Shown here in pieces: positions 7,262-16,585 of a stretch of 64,000 nt of DNA. Location of the stretch: positions 62,001-126,000 of the forward strand of contig CAVZOJ010000023.1 of assembly GCA_963776845.1 (NCBI GenBank). Reading direction: 5' to 3'. The stretch's first letter is position 1. Each line of letters opens with the position of its first letter. The notes below the pieces were generated by a model. That model made no database searches. It worked only from the letters and a program-made list of their open reading frames with translations, and was not told the origin of the DNA. This stretch comes from Roseitranquillus sp963776845 (GTDB taxonomy: Bacteria; Pseudomonadota; Alphaproteobacteria; Rhodobacterales; Rhodobacteraceae). A program made the translations under genes and the position numbers.

Positions 7262-8407
7262 ATGAACCTCGACCAGACACATCCGGCCATCTCCGACCTG
7301 CGCAGGCGCGCGAAGGCGCGCGTGCCGCGGTTCATCTGGGAATACTTGGACAGCGCCACGGGCGACGAGAGCACGTGTCGACTGAACGCGGAGGCTCTCG
7401 AGGCCGTCCGTCTGCGGCCGGCGATCCTGCGAGGCCTGCCGGAGCCCGACCTGGAAACCGAGCTCCTCGGCAGGCGCTATGCGTTGCCCGTCGGGATCGC
7501 GCCGGTCGGAATGTCGGGCTCCGTCTGGCCCGACGGAGAGAGCATCTTGGCCAGCGTCGCAGCGGAAGTTGGCGTGCCCTACTGCCTGTCGACGGTCTCG
7601 GCCTCGACGCCCGAGGCTGTGGGGCCACTGACGCGTGGGAACGGGTGGTTCCAGCTCTATCCGCCGCGAGACCCCGGGATCCGGCGCGACCTGCTGCGGC
7701 GGGCGCGCGAGGCCGGCTTCGGGACGCTGGTGCTGACGGCGGACGTGCCCGTCGCCAGCCGCCGCGAGCGCCAGCGCAGGTCGCGCCTGACGAACCCGAT
7801 GCGGATCACGCCTCGGATTGCGCTGCAGGCGGCGATGCGACCGGCCTGGGCGCTCGGAACGGTCCGGCACGGCATTCCCAAGCTGCGCACCCTGGAGCCC
7901 TATGAGCGCGCCGCCGCCGCTTCGTCGACGAACCTGCCGGCGACGGCACATGTGGGATACCTGATCCGCGGCGCCCCGGACGCACCGTACCTCGCGGCCC
8001 TGCGCGACGAGTGGGATGGCGCCTTGGTGGTCAAGGGGGTGCTCGACCCAGACGATGCCCCGCAGCTCGAGGCGGCGGGCGTCGACGCGATCTGGGTCAG
8101 CAACCATGGCGGACGGCAGTTCGATGCCGCGCCTGCCTCGATCAGCGTGCTGCCGGAGATGCGGCGAGCGACGGAGCTGCCGCTGATCTGGGATGGCGGG
8201 CTCTCGTCGGGAACCGACGTCCTCAAGGCCATCGCCCTGGGCGCCGACTTCGTCATGACGGGCCGTGCGGTGCACTACGGGCTTGCCGCATTCGGGGCAG
8301 AGGGCGTGCGTCACACCCTCCACATTCTGCGGGACACGATGGCGTCCGGGCTGGGGCAGATGGGGATCGCGCACCCAGTGGAGGCGCGCGACCGCGTTGT
8401 AGTCTAG
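7262..8407 (+). CDS. FMN-dependent alpha-hydroxy-acid dehydrogenase (lactate dehydrogenase family)
   Basis: This is a member of the L-lactate dehydrogenase/glycolate oxidase family (381 residues), which oxidises an L-2-hydroxy acid with FMN in a TIM barrel. The active-site signature SNHGGRQ, carrying the catalytic histidine and the substrate arginine, is around residues 280-286; WFQLYPP, LVLTADVPV and the phosphate-binding WDGGLSSGTDVLKA are also typical. The L-lactate, mandelate or glycolate substrate cannot be told from sequence. The ATG at 7262 begins at the conserved MNLDQTHPAISDLRRRA; upstream in-frame sequence belongs to the divergent uvrD region. No operon partner is seen downstream. 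Confidence 0.85.
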   Translation: MNLDQTHPAISDLRRRAKARVPRFIWEYLDSATGDESTCRLNAEALEAVRLRPAILRGLPEPDLETELLGRRYALPVGIAPVGMSGSVWPDGESILASVAAEVGVPYCLSTVSASTPEAVGPLTRGNGWFQLYPPRDPGIRRDLLRRAREAGFGTLVLTADVPVASRRERQRRSRLTNPMRITPRIALQAAMRPAWALGTVRHGIPKLRTLEPYERAAAASSTNLPATAHVGYLIRGAPDAPYLAALRDEWDGALVVKGVLDPDDAPQLEAAGVDAIWVSNHGGRQFDAAPASISVLPEMRRATELPLIWDGGLSSGTDVLKAIALGADFVMTGRAVHYGLAAFGAEGVRHTLHILRDTMASGLGQMGIAHPVEARDRVVV

Positions 8408-8421
8408 CCTGGCGAGTCCGC

Positions 8422-9048
8422 TCAGCGCTCGAACTCCTCCTGGCTCAGAACGCCATCGCCGTCGGCATCGAAGCGATCGATCCCCGCCTGCGTGAGCTCG
8501 CTCTGAGAAAGCTCGCCGTCGCTGTCCTTGTCGTAGGCGCCGAAGGCGTCGCGAACGGACATCATGTACTCGTCGTGATCGAGCAGCGAGTCTGCATCCT
8601 TGTCGAGTGCCGAGAAGGTGTCCTCGGCTGCCGATGTTTCGTCGGAGGATGCGGTGTCTTCTCCATCGCCCATGCCCTGCAGCGGTTCGATGCCGACCGT
8701 CTCCGCCTGGTACTCGGCTTCGTCCAGACCTGCTGGCTCCTGGCCCATGAAGCGGAGCGCACCGATGCCCGCGCGGCTCGCCTCCTATTCGGCCGCAGCC
8801 GACCGTCGCCATCGCGGTCAAAGCGCGTGATCTGCCTCGGCATATTCCTCGCGGCTCACGCCGCCGCTTGGATCCGCGTCGATGCTGCGCATCATGTCCG
8901 ACGCCTCGTCGGCGAGTTTGGCCGCGTTCACGAAGCCGTCTCCGTCGATGTCATAGCTGCTCATGCTGTCCTGCGCGCTTGCAGCCAGTCCGATCACGGC
9001 TGCATCCGTGCTCATCATCATCGTGCGGATCATGCGGATACCTCTCAC
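8422..9048 (-). pseudogene. Secreted-type protein with six EF-hand loops, broken by two frameshifts
   Basis: Six calcium-binding EF-hand loops can be read on the minus strand in two frames: DIDGDGFVNAAKL and DADPSGGVSREEY in the first part, DRDGDGRLRPN in a shifted frame, then DKDADSLLDHDEY, DKDSDGELSQSEL and DADGDGVLSQEEF in the first-part-compatible downstream frame. The reading frame is lost near 8821-8830 (a TGA follows HAL) and again near 8785-8790 (TAG after the third loop). A hydrophobic N terminus (STDAAVIGLAASAQD) suggests export. Either this is a decaying calcium-sensor gene or both indels are sequencing errors; the intact loop residues argue that the damage is recent. Confidence 0.6.
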
Positions 9049-9214
9049 TCCGAGTTTCCGTATGCGGAATCAACGTCGAGACCCGCGGCATCTGTTCCGC
9101 GCAAGACTTAGGCATTCGCCGCCGGAGTGGGCGACGCGGGGTGGCAGGCCGCTTTACGGCACTCGCGGCGCGGCCTAAGCCTTGTCTCGCAACCGCGAAA
9201 AGGACCCGCCGCCG

Positions 9215-12200
9215 ATGCCCGACTTCGCCAAGATACTCGTCGCCAACAGGGGGGAGATCGCGATCCGCGTGATGCGGGCGGCGAACGAGATGGGCAAGCG
9301 GACGGTCGCCATCTACGCCGAGGAGGACAAGCTCTCCCTGCACCGCTTCAAGGCCGACGAGGCCTACATGATCGGCGAAGGACTGGGGCCCGTCGCGGCG
9401 TATCTTTCGATCGAAGAGATCGTGAAGGCTGCCAAGAAATGCGGCGCCGATGCGATCCATCCCGGGTACGGCCTGCTGTCCGAGAACCCCGACTTCGTCG
9501 AGGCCGTCGAGGCGGCGGGCATGACCTTCATCGGCCCGAAGGCCGACACGATGCGGCGGCTCGGCGACAAGGCTTCCGCCCGAAGGGTCGCGATCGAGGC
9601 TGGCGTGCCTGTCATTCCCGCGAGCGAGGTGCTGGGCGACGACATGGAAGCGACGCGCCGGGCCGCCGAGGAGGTCGGCTATCCACTGATGCTCAAGGCG
9701 AGCTGGGGCGGCGGCGGCCGCGGGATGCGTCCGATCAATGGGCCCGACGAGCTCGAGGCCAAGGTGCGGGAGGGCCGGCGCGAGGCCGAGGCGGCATTCG
9801 GCAACGGCGAGGGTTACCTCGAGAAGATGATCGAGCGCGCCCGCCACGTCGAGGTGCAGATCCTCGGCGACAGCCAGGGCAACATCTACCACCTGTGGGA
9901 ACGCGACTGCTCCGTCCAGCGGCGCAACCAGAAGGTCGTGGAGCGCGCGCCCGCCCCCTACCTCTCCGATGCCCAGCGCGAGGAGCTCTGCAACCTTGGG
10001 CGCCGCCTGGCGGAGGCGGTGAACTACGAATGCGCCGGCACCATCGAGTTCCTTCAGGACATGGCCGATGGCCAGTTCTACTTCATCGAGGTGAACCCGC
10101 GCGTCCAGGTCGAGCACACCGTCACCGAGGAGGTGACGGGCATCGACATCGTGCGTGCGCAGATCCTGATCGCCGAGGGCAAGTCGTTGATGGAGGCCAC
10201 GGGGACCGCCAGCCAGTACGACGTCCGCCTGACCGGCCACGCGATACAGTGCAGGATCACAAGCGAGGATCCGACCAACAACTTCATCCCGGACTATGGC
10301 CGGATCACCGCCTATCGCGGCGCCACCGGCATGGGCATCCGCCTCGACGGCGGCACCGCGTACTCGGGTGCGGTCATCACCCGCTTCTACGACTCACTCC
10401 TCGAGAAGGTCACGGCTTGGGCGCCGACGCCCGAGGCCGCCATCGCGCGCATGGACCGGGCGCTGCGCGAGTTCCGCATCCGCGGCGTCTCGACCAACAT
10501 CGACTTCGTCCTCAACCTGCTCAGGCACCCGACGTTCCTCAACAACGAGTATCACACCAAGTTCATCGACCAGACGCCGGAGCTCTTCCGGTTCGAGCGG
10601 CCGCGCGACCGTGCGACCAAGATCCTGACCTACATCGCCGACATCATTGTCAACGGCCACCCGGAGACGCAGGGACGCCCCAAGCCGCCGGCGGAGGCGC
10701 GGGAGCCGAAGCCTCCTGCCGCGCGCGCCGAACCCGCGCGCGGATCACGGCAGATACTGGAAGAGAAGGGCCCCGAGGGTGTCGCCGAATGGATGGCGGC
10801 AGAGAAGCGCCTGCTGATTACCGACACGACGATGCGCGATGGGCATCAGTCGCTGCTGGCGACGCGGATGCGCTCGATCGACATGATCCGCATCGCCCCG
10901 GTCTATGCGGCCAACCTGCCGCAGCTCTTCTCGGTCGAGTGCTGGGGCGGCGCGACTTTCGATGTGGCCTATCGTTTCCTGCAGGAGTGTCCCTGGCAAA
11001 GGCTGCGCGACCTGCGCGCACGGATGCCCAACCTGATGACGCAGATGCTGCTTCGGGCATCGAACGGCGTCGGCTACACGAATTATCCCGACAACGTCGT
11101 GCAAAGCTTCGTCCGACAGGCCGCCGAAAGCGGTGTCGACGTCTTCCGCACCTTCGACAGCCTGAATTGGGTGGAGAACATGCGCGTCGCCATGGACGCC
11201 GTGATCGGTGCCGGCAAGGTCTGCGAGGGGACGATCTGCTACACCGGCGACATCGGTGACCCCGACCGATCGAAGTACGACCTCAAGTACTACGTCTCGA
11301 TGGGCAAGTCGCTGCAGCAGGCGGGGGCCCATGTCCTCGGCCTCAAGGACATGGCGGGTCTGCTCAAGCCAAAGGCCGCAGGCCCCCTGGTCCGGGCGCT
11401 GAAGGAGGAGGTCGGCTTGCCGATCCACTTCCACACGCACGATACGTCTGGCGCGGCGATCGCGACGGTGCTCGCCGCCGCCGATGCCGGGGTCGATGCC
11501 GTCGACGCGGCGATGGACGCGCTCTCCGGGAACACCTCGCAGCCGACGCTGGGCTCGATCGTCGAGGCGCTGATGCGGGACGAGCGTGAGACAGGGCTCG
11601 ACATCTCCGTCATCCGCGAGATCTCGAACTACTGGGAGGCTGTTCGCGCGCATTACGCGGCTTTCGAGAGCGGCATGCAGTCGCCCGCCTCCGAGGTCTA
11701 CCTGCATGAGATGCCAGGAGGGCAGTTCACCAACCTCAAGGCGCAGGCGCGCTCGATGGGGCTCGACGATCGCTGGCACGAGGTGGCGCAGACCTACGCC
11801 GACGTGAACCACATGTTCGGCGACATCGTGAAGGTGACCCCCTCGTCCAAGGTCGTCGGCGACATGGCCCTGATGATGGTCAGCCAGGGCCTGACCCGCA
11901 CCGATGTCGAGAATCCCGAGGTCGACGTCTCCTTCCCCGACAGCGTCATCGACATGATGCGCGGCGCCTTGGGCCAGCCCCCCGGCGGCTGGCCGGAGAA
12001 GATCCAGAAGCGGGTGCTCAAGGGCGAGAAGCCGACGACGGAGCGCCCCGGCGCGCGGCTCGAGCCGATCGACATCGAGGCCCGGCGCGAGGCCCTGTCG
12101 AAGGAGCTGGAGCTCGAGATCGACGATGAGGATCTGAATGGATATCTGATGTATCCCAAGGTCTTCACCGAATACGCCAGGCGGCACGAGACCTATGGGC

Positions 12201-12652
12201 CAGTGCGGACGCTCTCGACCCGGACGTTCTTCTACGGGATGGAGCCGGGCGAGCAGATCTCCCCCGAGATCGACCCCGGAAAAACCCTGGAGATCCGTCT
12301 CCAGACCGTCGGCGAGACCAACGAGGAGGGCCAGGTCCGGGTCTTCTTCGAGTTGAACGGCCAGCCGCGCGTGATCCGCGTCCCCGACCGCAAGGCGGCC
12401 GCTTCTGGCGCGCTCAAACCGAAGGCGGACCCAAGCGACGACACTCATGTCGGTGCTCCGATGCCGGGCGTCGTCGCGTCGGTGGTCGCGAAGGCAGGAA
12501 CGACGGTCAAGCAAGGCGACCTGCTTCTCACGATCGAGGCGATGAAGATGGAGACCGGCATTCACGCCGAGCACGACGCCACGATCAAGGCCGTGCACGT
12601 CACTCCTGGCGCCCAGATCGATGCCAAGGATCTTTTGGTGGAGTTCGAGTAG
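9215..12652 (+). CDS. pyc: Pyruvate carboxylase
   Basis: This biotin enzyme (1145 residues) carboxylates pyruvate to oxaloacetate at the cost of ATP and refills the TCA cycle. The N-terminal biotin carboxylase domain shows KILVANRGEIAIRVMRA, the glycine-rich ATP loop KASWGGGGRGMR and EVNPRVQVEHTVTEEVTG. The carboxyltransferase domain begins near residue 530 (LLITDTTMRDGHQSLLATR) and carries HFHTHDTSGAA and the AMDALSGNTSQP motif. The C-terminal carrier domain has the biotinylated lysine in EAMKMETG. The single-chain length is normal. ATG 9215 starts at the conserved MPDFAKILVANRGE; the upstream frame is not conserved-looking. Confidence 0.96.
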   Translation: MPDFAKILVANRGEIAIRVMRAANEMGKRTVAIYAEEDKLSLHRFKADEAYMIGEGLGPVAAYLSIEEIVKAAKKCGADAIHPGYGLLSENPDFVEAVEAAGMTFIGPKADTMRRLGDKASARRVAIEAGVPVIPASEVLGDDMEATRRAAEEVGYPLMLKASWGGGGRGMRPINGPDELEAKVREGRREAEAAFGNGEGYLEKMIERARHVEVQILGDSQGNIYHLWERDCSVQRRNQKVVERAPAPYLSDAQREELCNLGRRLAEAVNYECAGTIEFLQDMADGQFYFIEVNPRVQVEHTVTEEVTGIDIVRAQILIAEGKSLMEATGTASQYDVRLTGHAIQCRITSEDPTNNFIPDYGRITAYRGATGMGIRLDGGTAYSGAVITRFYDSLLEKVTAWAPTPEAAIARMDRALREFRIRGVSTNIDFVLNLLRHPTFLNNEYHTKFIDQTPELFRFERPRDRATKILTYIADIIVNGHPETQGRPKPPAEAREPKPPAARAEPARGSRQILEEKGPEGVAEWMAAEKRLLITDTTMRDGHQSLLATRMRSIDMIRIAPVYAANLPQLFSVECWGGATFDVAYRFLQECPWQRLRDLRARMPNLMTQMLLRASNGVGYTNYPDNVVQSFVRQAAESGVDVFRTFDSLNWVENMRVAMDAVIGAGKVCEGTICYTGDIGDPDRSKYDLKYYVSMGKSLQQAGAHVLGLKDMAGLLKPKAAGPLVRALKEEVGLPIHFHTHDTSGAAIATVLAAADAGVDAVDAAMDALSGNTSQPTLGSIVEALMRDERETGLDISVIREISNYWEAVRAHYAAFESGMQSPASEVYLHEMPGGQFTNLKAQARSMGLDDRWHEVAQTYADVNHMFGDIVKVTPSSKVVGDMALMMVSQGLTRTDVENPEVDVSFPDSVIDMMRGALGQPPGGWPEKIQKRVLKGEKPTTERPGARLEPIDIEARREALSKELELEIDDEDLNGYLMYPKVFTEYARRHETYGPVRTLSTRTFFYGMEPGEQISPEIDPGKTLEIRLQTVGETNEEGQVRVFFELNGQPRVIRVPDRKAAASGALKPKADPSDDTHVGAPMPGVVASVVAKAGTTVKQGDLLLTIEAMKMETGIHAEHDATIKAVHVTPGAQIDAKDLLVEFE

Positions 12653-12821
12653 ACGTCGCCGCCGCACGTCCGAACCGTGCGCCGGGAATACCGACACTTG
12701 GCCTGCAGTCCGCCTTGGATCGCAGAGCAGCCTCAAGGCGCAAATTTGGACTTGCAGCCGCGATGTCTCTTGGATACGTCCGCACCACCCGAGGGGAACC
12801 GCAAGTCCACCTCGCCAGAGA

Positions 12822-12896
12822 GCGGGCGTAGCTCAGGGGTAGAGCATTACCTTGCCAAGGTAAGGGTCGTGAGTTCGAATCTCATCGCCCGCTCCA
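12822..12896 (+). tRNA. tRNA-Gly (anticodon GCC)
   Basis: A complete cloverleaf can be folded: acceptor arms GCGGGCG and CGCCCGC, D arm GCTC...GAGC, anticodon arm TTACC-TTGCCAA-GGTAA with anticodon GCC, and T arm GTGAG-TTCGAAT-CTCAT. The discriminator T is followed by an encoded CCA at 12894-12896. The 75-base length is normal for glycine tRNA. Confidence 0.97.
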
Positions 12897-13079
12897 TTTC
12901 ACTGACTGACAAGACTGTTGGTAGGACGACCCTCTCCTACGCAGCGGGCCGCTGAGCTTTTCCGGCGTGCCAAGCAGGCGACGTACCGGGCATCGACCTC
13001 GACTGGCGAGGCAGCGGACAGCACGACGTCGATGTCGCGGAAGCTCAACAGCCCGAGTCGCGCGGGACCTTCAGTCGCT

Positions 13080-14486
13080 TCAACTCTCCAGCCGGGTCGC
13101 GCCGCGACGGTCTGAATCGATCGGCAGATCGATGTGGAGCGGCTGATAGGCGCGTTGGGTGCAGCCGAGGCGCGGGCAGATCTGGCAGTTGATGCCGATC
13201 GGCGTGATCGGGCCGGGGTCACTGAGGTCGAAGCCGTCGGCATAGCCGATCCGCCCCGCCTCGCCGATGACGCAGCCGAGCCCCACGGCGAGGCGCATGT
13301 CCTGTGTGTCGCGGCTGAAGACCGGGCGGTTGACGGTCCGACTGAGCGTGAAGAACCGCGCACCGTCAGGAAGTTCGACGAACTGCGGCAGGATGACGTC
13401 GGGGTTTCGAAACGCCATGTGGATGTTCCACTTGGGACATGAGCCGCCATGATCAGCAAGGTGGAAAGATGTCGAGTTGAAGCGCTTCGTCACGTTGCCG
13501 GCCTTGTCGACCCGCAGAAAGAAGAACGGCACGCCGAGCGCTCCCTCGCGCTGGAGCGTCGTCAGGCGGTGACAGACCTGTTCGAACGAGGTGCCGAAAC
13601 GCGCCGCGATCATGTCGATGTCGTAGCGCGAGGCCCCTGCCGCGCGAAGGATCGGACCGTAGGGCATCAGCAAGGCCGCGGCGAAGTAGTTCGCGAGCTC
13701 CACGCGCAGCCTCGCACGACCGCGCTCCTCGGCGATCCCGCTCTTGAGGACGAGGTCTTCGATCGCCTCGGCGCCCTCAACCAGCCCAAGGACGTGCGCT
13801 AGCTGGAAGACCCGGTTCGCGTGATCCAGCGCCTCCGACAAACGCAACTCGCCCGCATCCCGGTCGAAGACGCGCAACGTGTCCGGAAGACTGTCGACCG
13901 GTTCGATCCGGAGGCTGATGCCGTGGCGACCGATCAGCCGCGCCTTGAGAATGCCGTAGGTGTCGTCGCCATCGAACCGCTCCTCGCCACGGATGTCCTC
14001 CGCCAGCCGCTCCAGCTTGGGGAAGTGATTGCGGTGGTCGCGGAAGTAGTCGTGGATCACCGCCTCGAGCGAGCGTCCCAGCAGCTCTGCCGGCAATCCG
14101 CCAGGTCCTCCTCGCGTTACACTGTCGACAACTCCACGGTAGCGCTTCTGGAGTTCGAGAAAGGCTTCCACGAGCCGCGGCGCGTGGTCGAGTGCGGCGC
14201 GAAGCTCCTGCAGGTCGGGACGTTCGCCTCGGAAGACCGGATCTTGCAGTGCATTGCGCAGGTCCGCCAGATGCGTCGCCGCGTCGTCCTTGAGCAGGTC
14301 GCGCCAGTCGACGCCGTAGGCATCGCTGAGGGCCATCAGCATGCGAACCGAAAGGCTACGCTGATTCGTCTCGATCAGCGTCACGTAGGCGGGGCTCACA
14401 CCCAGCGCCTTGGCCATCTGAGCCTGCGTCTGGTTCCGTTCCCGCCGCAGCTGTCGCAGCCGAGGTCCCACGAACGTCTTCGCCAT
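13080..14486 (-). CDS. ScfR-family XRE/IrrE-like regulator (short-chain fatty acyl-CoA regulator type)
   Basis: This 468-residue regulator has an N-terminal XRE helix-turn-helix (residues about 6-60, LRQLRRERNQTQAQMAKALG), a middle ImmA/IrrE-like domain (ELANYFAAALLMPYGP, around 250-290) and a C-terminal domain with the cysteine cluster INCQICPRLGCTQRA. This architecture is that of the short-chain fatty acyl-CoA regulators (RamB, PccR, MccR relatives), which sense acyl-CoA esters and control acetate, propionate and glyoxylate metabolism. It is divergent from a glyoxylate aminotransferase gene, with an inverted repeat between them that could be its operator. The target and ligand are inferred only from the family and context. 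Confidence 0.82.
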   Translation of the reverse strand: MAKTFVGPRLRQLRRERNQTQAQMAKALGVSPAYVTLIETNQRSLSVRMLMALSDAYGVDWRDLLKDDAATHLADLRNALQDPVFRGERPDLQELRAALDHAPRLVEAFLELQKRYRGVVDSVTRGGPGGLPAELLGRSLEAVIHDYFRDHRNHFPKLERLAEDIRGEERFDGDDTYGILKARLIGRHGISLRIEPVDSLPDTLRVFDRDAGELRLSEALDHANRVFQLAHVLGLVEGAEAIEDLVLKSGIAEERGRARLRVELANYFAAALLMPYGPILRAAGASRYDIDMIAARFGTSFEQVCHRLTTLQREGALGVPFFFLRVDKAGNVTKRFNSTSFHLADHGGSCPKWNIHMAFRNPDVILPQFVELPDGARFFTLSRTVNRPVFSRDTQDMRLAVGLGCVIGEAGRIGYADGFDLSDPGPITPIGINCQICPRLGCTQRAYQPLHIDLPIDSDRRGATRLES

Positions 14487-14502
14487 CGGACGACCTTTCG
14501 TC

Positions 14503-14531
14503 TTACAATATTACATATCATACCGTTGTAA
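14503..14531. promoter_or_regulatory. Inverted repeat TTACAA-N17-TTGTAA between divergent genes
   Basis: TTACAA at 14503-14508 and TTGTAA at 14526-14531 are exact inverted copies 17 bases apart, in an unusually AT-rich island between the ScfR-type regulator and the aminotransferase gene. The spacing of about two helical turns and the position next to the regulator start suggest a dimer-binding operator. I infer that the adjacent regulator binds it; nothing in the sequence proves that. Confidence 0.45.
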
Positions 14532-14665
14532 TGCATTCGCCTTACACACCAACACGATTTCTCGTGTCAATCTCAGCATTGTCGTTACGTAAGCGTCGCA
14601 AGGTGGAGGGCCGAGTCGAGTCGCGTCAGGCCTCGCCAAGAAAATCACTCGCGAGGAGGATCCCG

Positions 14666-15860
14666 ATGAACTTTCAGAACCCCGTGTTCGTGCCAGGGCC
14701 GACGAACATTCCGGAGGCGATCCGCAAGGCATGCGACATGCCGACCGTGGACCATCGTTCGCCCGCCTTTACCGAAATCCTGCGCCCGGCGCTCGAAGGC
14801 GTCCGCAAGGTGTTGAAGAGCGAGACGGCCGAGATCTTCATCTTCCCGGCGAGCGGCACGGGAGGCTGGGAAGCGGCCGTGACGAACTGCTTGTCACCGG
14901 GCGACCGTGTGCTGGCGGCGCGGAACGGCATGTTCTCGCATCTCTGGATCGAGATGTGCCGCCGGCTCGACCTTGAAGTCGAGGTCGTGGACGTCGAGTG
15001 GGGAGAGGGTATTCCCGCCGATCGCTTCAACCGAGATCCTCACCGCCGACACCGAACACTCGATCAAGGCCGTCCTCGCCACCCACAACGAGACGGCGAC
15101 CGGCGTCGCCTCCGACATTCGCGCCATCCGGACGGCAATGGACGACGCCGACCACCCGGCGATGCTGTTCGTCGACGGCGTGAGCTCGATCGGCTCCATC
15201 GACTTCCGCATGGACGATTGGAAGGTCGACGTCGCCGTTACCGGCTCGCAAAAGGGCTTCATGCTGCCCGCTGGCCTCGCCATCGTCGGCGTCAGCCCCA
15301 AGGCAATGGCGACTATTGACGCCTCAGGGCTTCGCCGCAGCTACTTCGACTTCCGCTGGATGAAGTCGGGCTACGACCAAGGCTCCTACCCCTACACTCC
15401 CTCCGTCGGCATGCTGAACGGCCTCAAGCTTTCCTGCGAGATGCTGCTGGACGAGGGGCTCGAGGCGGTTTTCGCCCGCCATCGCCGCATCGCGGATGGC
15501 GTGCGCGCCGCCGTACACGCCTGGGGCTACGAGACGTGCGCCAAGCGGCCGGAGGTCTGGTCGGACACCGTCACGGCGATCCGCACGCCGGAGGGCTTCG
15601 ACGCACAGCAGGTCGTCATCCGCGCGCGCGAAGACTATGGCGTCGCCTACGGCGGGGGTCTCGGCGATGTTGCAGGCAAGGTCTTCCGCATCGGCCACCT
15701 CGGCATGCTGAGCGATGTCCAGGCGCTGTCGGGCATCGCTACGGCCGAGATGGTGATGGCGGATCTCGGAATGCCGATCCGGCTCGGGAGCGGCGTTGCG
15801 GCTGCGCAGGACAGCTATCGCCACGGAGCGGCCGACACGCTGGCGCGCGCCGCAGAATAG
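14666..15860 (+). pseudogene. Glyoxylate aminotransferase (BhcA/serine-glyoxylate type), one frameshift
   Basis: This class V aminotransferase (about 397 residues when corrected) would transfer the amino group of aspartate or serine to glyoxylate. FVPGPTNIPE, DHRSPAF, the GTGGWEAA phosphate-binding loop and VTGSQKGFMLP with the PLP lysine are all present, and the sequence strongly resembles BhcA of the beta-hydroxyaspartate cycle. The frame breaks at 15029-15030, where TTCAACC appears to hold one extra A; the second half then continues intact to 15860. A GAGGAGGA ribosome binding site precedes ATG 14666. No bhcB, bhcC or bhcD is nearby, so serine-glyoxylate activity remains equally possible. 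The single indel may be a sequencing error. Confidence 0.75.
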
Positions 15861-15884
15861 GCGGTTCTGCAAGACAACGAAGCT

Positions 15885-15912
15885 GAGGGGGCCTGCCGGC
15901 CCCCTCTTGCTT
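15885..15912 (+). terminator. Intrinsic terminator of the aminotransferase gene
   Basis: GAGGGGGCC (15885-15893) and GGCCCCCTC (15898-15906) form a perfect nine-pair stem with a TGCC loop, followed by a short T-rich tail (TTGCTT). It lies 25 bases beyond the aminotransferase stop. Confidence 0.75.
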
Positions 15913-15981
15913 AGAAGCAGGTTGCGCGGTGCCGCGCACCTTGCTTTGGTCACATCGTTCGTTGGGCAGGGAGGGCCGCGC

Positions 15982-16584
15982 ATGACAATCTGGAAACTCG
16001 TCGCCGCCGTAGCCATTGCCGGCAACGCCGCCGCGCCCCTTCCAGCGGCCTTCGGTGACGACCCTGATTGGCCGTGCGTACAGCGAAGGGTGGACCACCT
16101 CTCCCTTGCTGTCATGTGGCCAGAACCAGTGCCGCTGGAGGCGGAATCGCTGGAGGATGAATGGAACGATGTGGCCGAAGCGATGGCCCTCCGCCGCGTC
16201 TCGATCGACGAGGTGGAGGCTCTCGTCGACGCCGTCGCCGCGGAGCATAACGTTGACGGGTCGACATACGGGCGTCTCTTCGCCGCTGCGTTCGATCGGA
16301 TCGACCGCAGGCGGACGCGGATCATCGAGGGGATCGTGCGGTACGCGCGTGGCCAGGCCGAGCTAGCCGAAGAGATCGACGCCCTGCGCACGGAATTTGT
16401 CGAGCTTGAAACGGCGGCTGAGCCCGACTTCGACCGGCTGGACGCGCTCGAGGCCGAAATCGACTGGCGGGAACGGGTCTTCGAGGACCGCAACGCTGCG
16501 CTGACCTATGTCTGCGAGACGCCAGTTCTGCTGGAGCGTCGCGCCTACGAGCTCGCACAGCGTCTGCTGGCGCGGACAGACTAG
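15982..16584 (+). CDS. Hypothetical exported protein
   Basis: I do not recognise this 200-residue protein. A signal peptide is likely (MTIWKLVAAVAIAGNAAAPLPAAFG), followed by an acidic, mostly helical region rich in Glu and Arg (VDAVAAEHNVDGSTYGRLF, IDALRTEFVELETAAEPDF) with coiled-coil character. Two cysteines are visible in the mature part (WPCVQRR and YVCETPV), consistent with one disulfide in the periplasm. A GGGAGGG ribosome binding site precedes ATG 15982. It converges on the quinoprotein-relay hydrolase gene, the two stops being one base apart. Confidence 0.7.
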   Translation: MTIWKLVAAVAIAGNAAAPLPAAFGDDPDWPCVQRRVDHLSLAVMWPEPVPLEAESLEDEWNDVAEAMALRRVSIDEVEALVDAVAAEHNVDGSTYGRLFAAAFDRIDRRRTRIIEGIVRYARGQAELAEEIDALRTEFVELETAAEPDFDRLDALEAEIDWRERVFEDRNAALTYVCETPVLLERRAYELAQRLLARTD

Positions 16585-16585
16585 C

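Noticed and set aside
9056..9069. Inverted repeat TTCCG-TATG-CGGAA ahead of pyc and the EF-hand gene
   Set aside because: Five-base arms are too short to stand out in this GC-rich sequence, and no known regulator site was recognised.
12897..13079. Short region after the glycine tRNA as a possible attachment site for an integrated element
   Set aside because: No integrase lies beside it and no repeat of the tRNA 3' end was noticed nearby.
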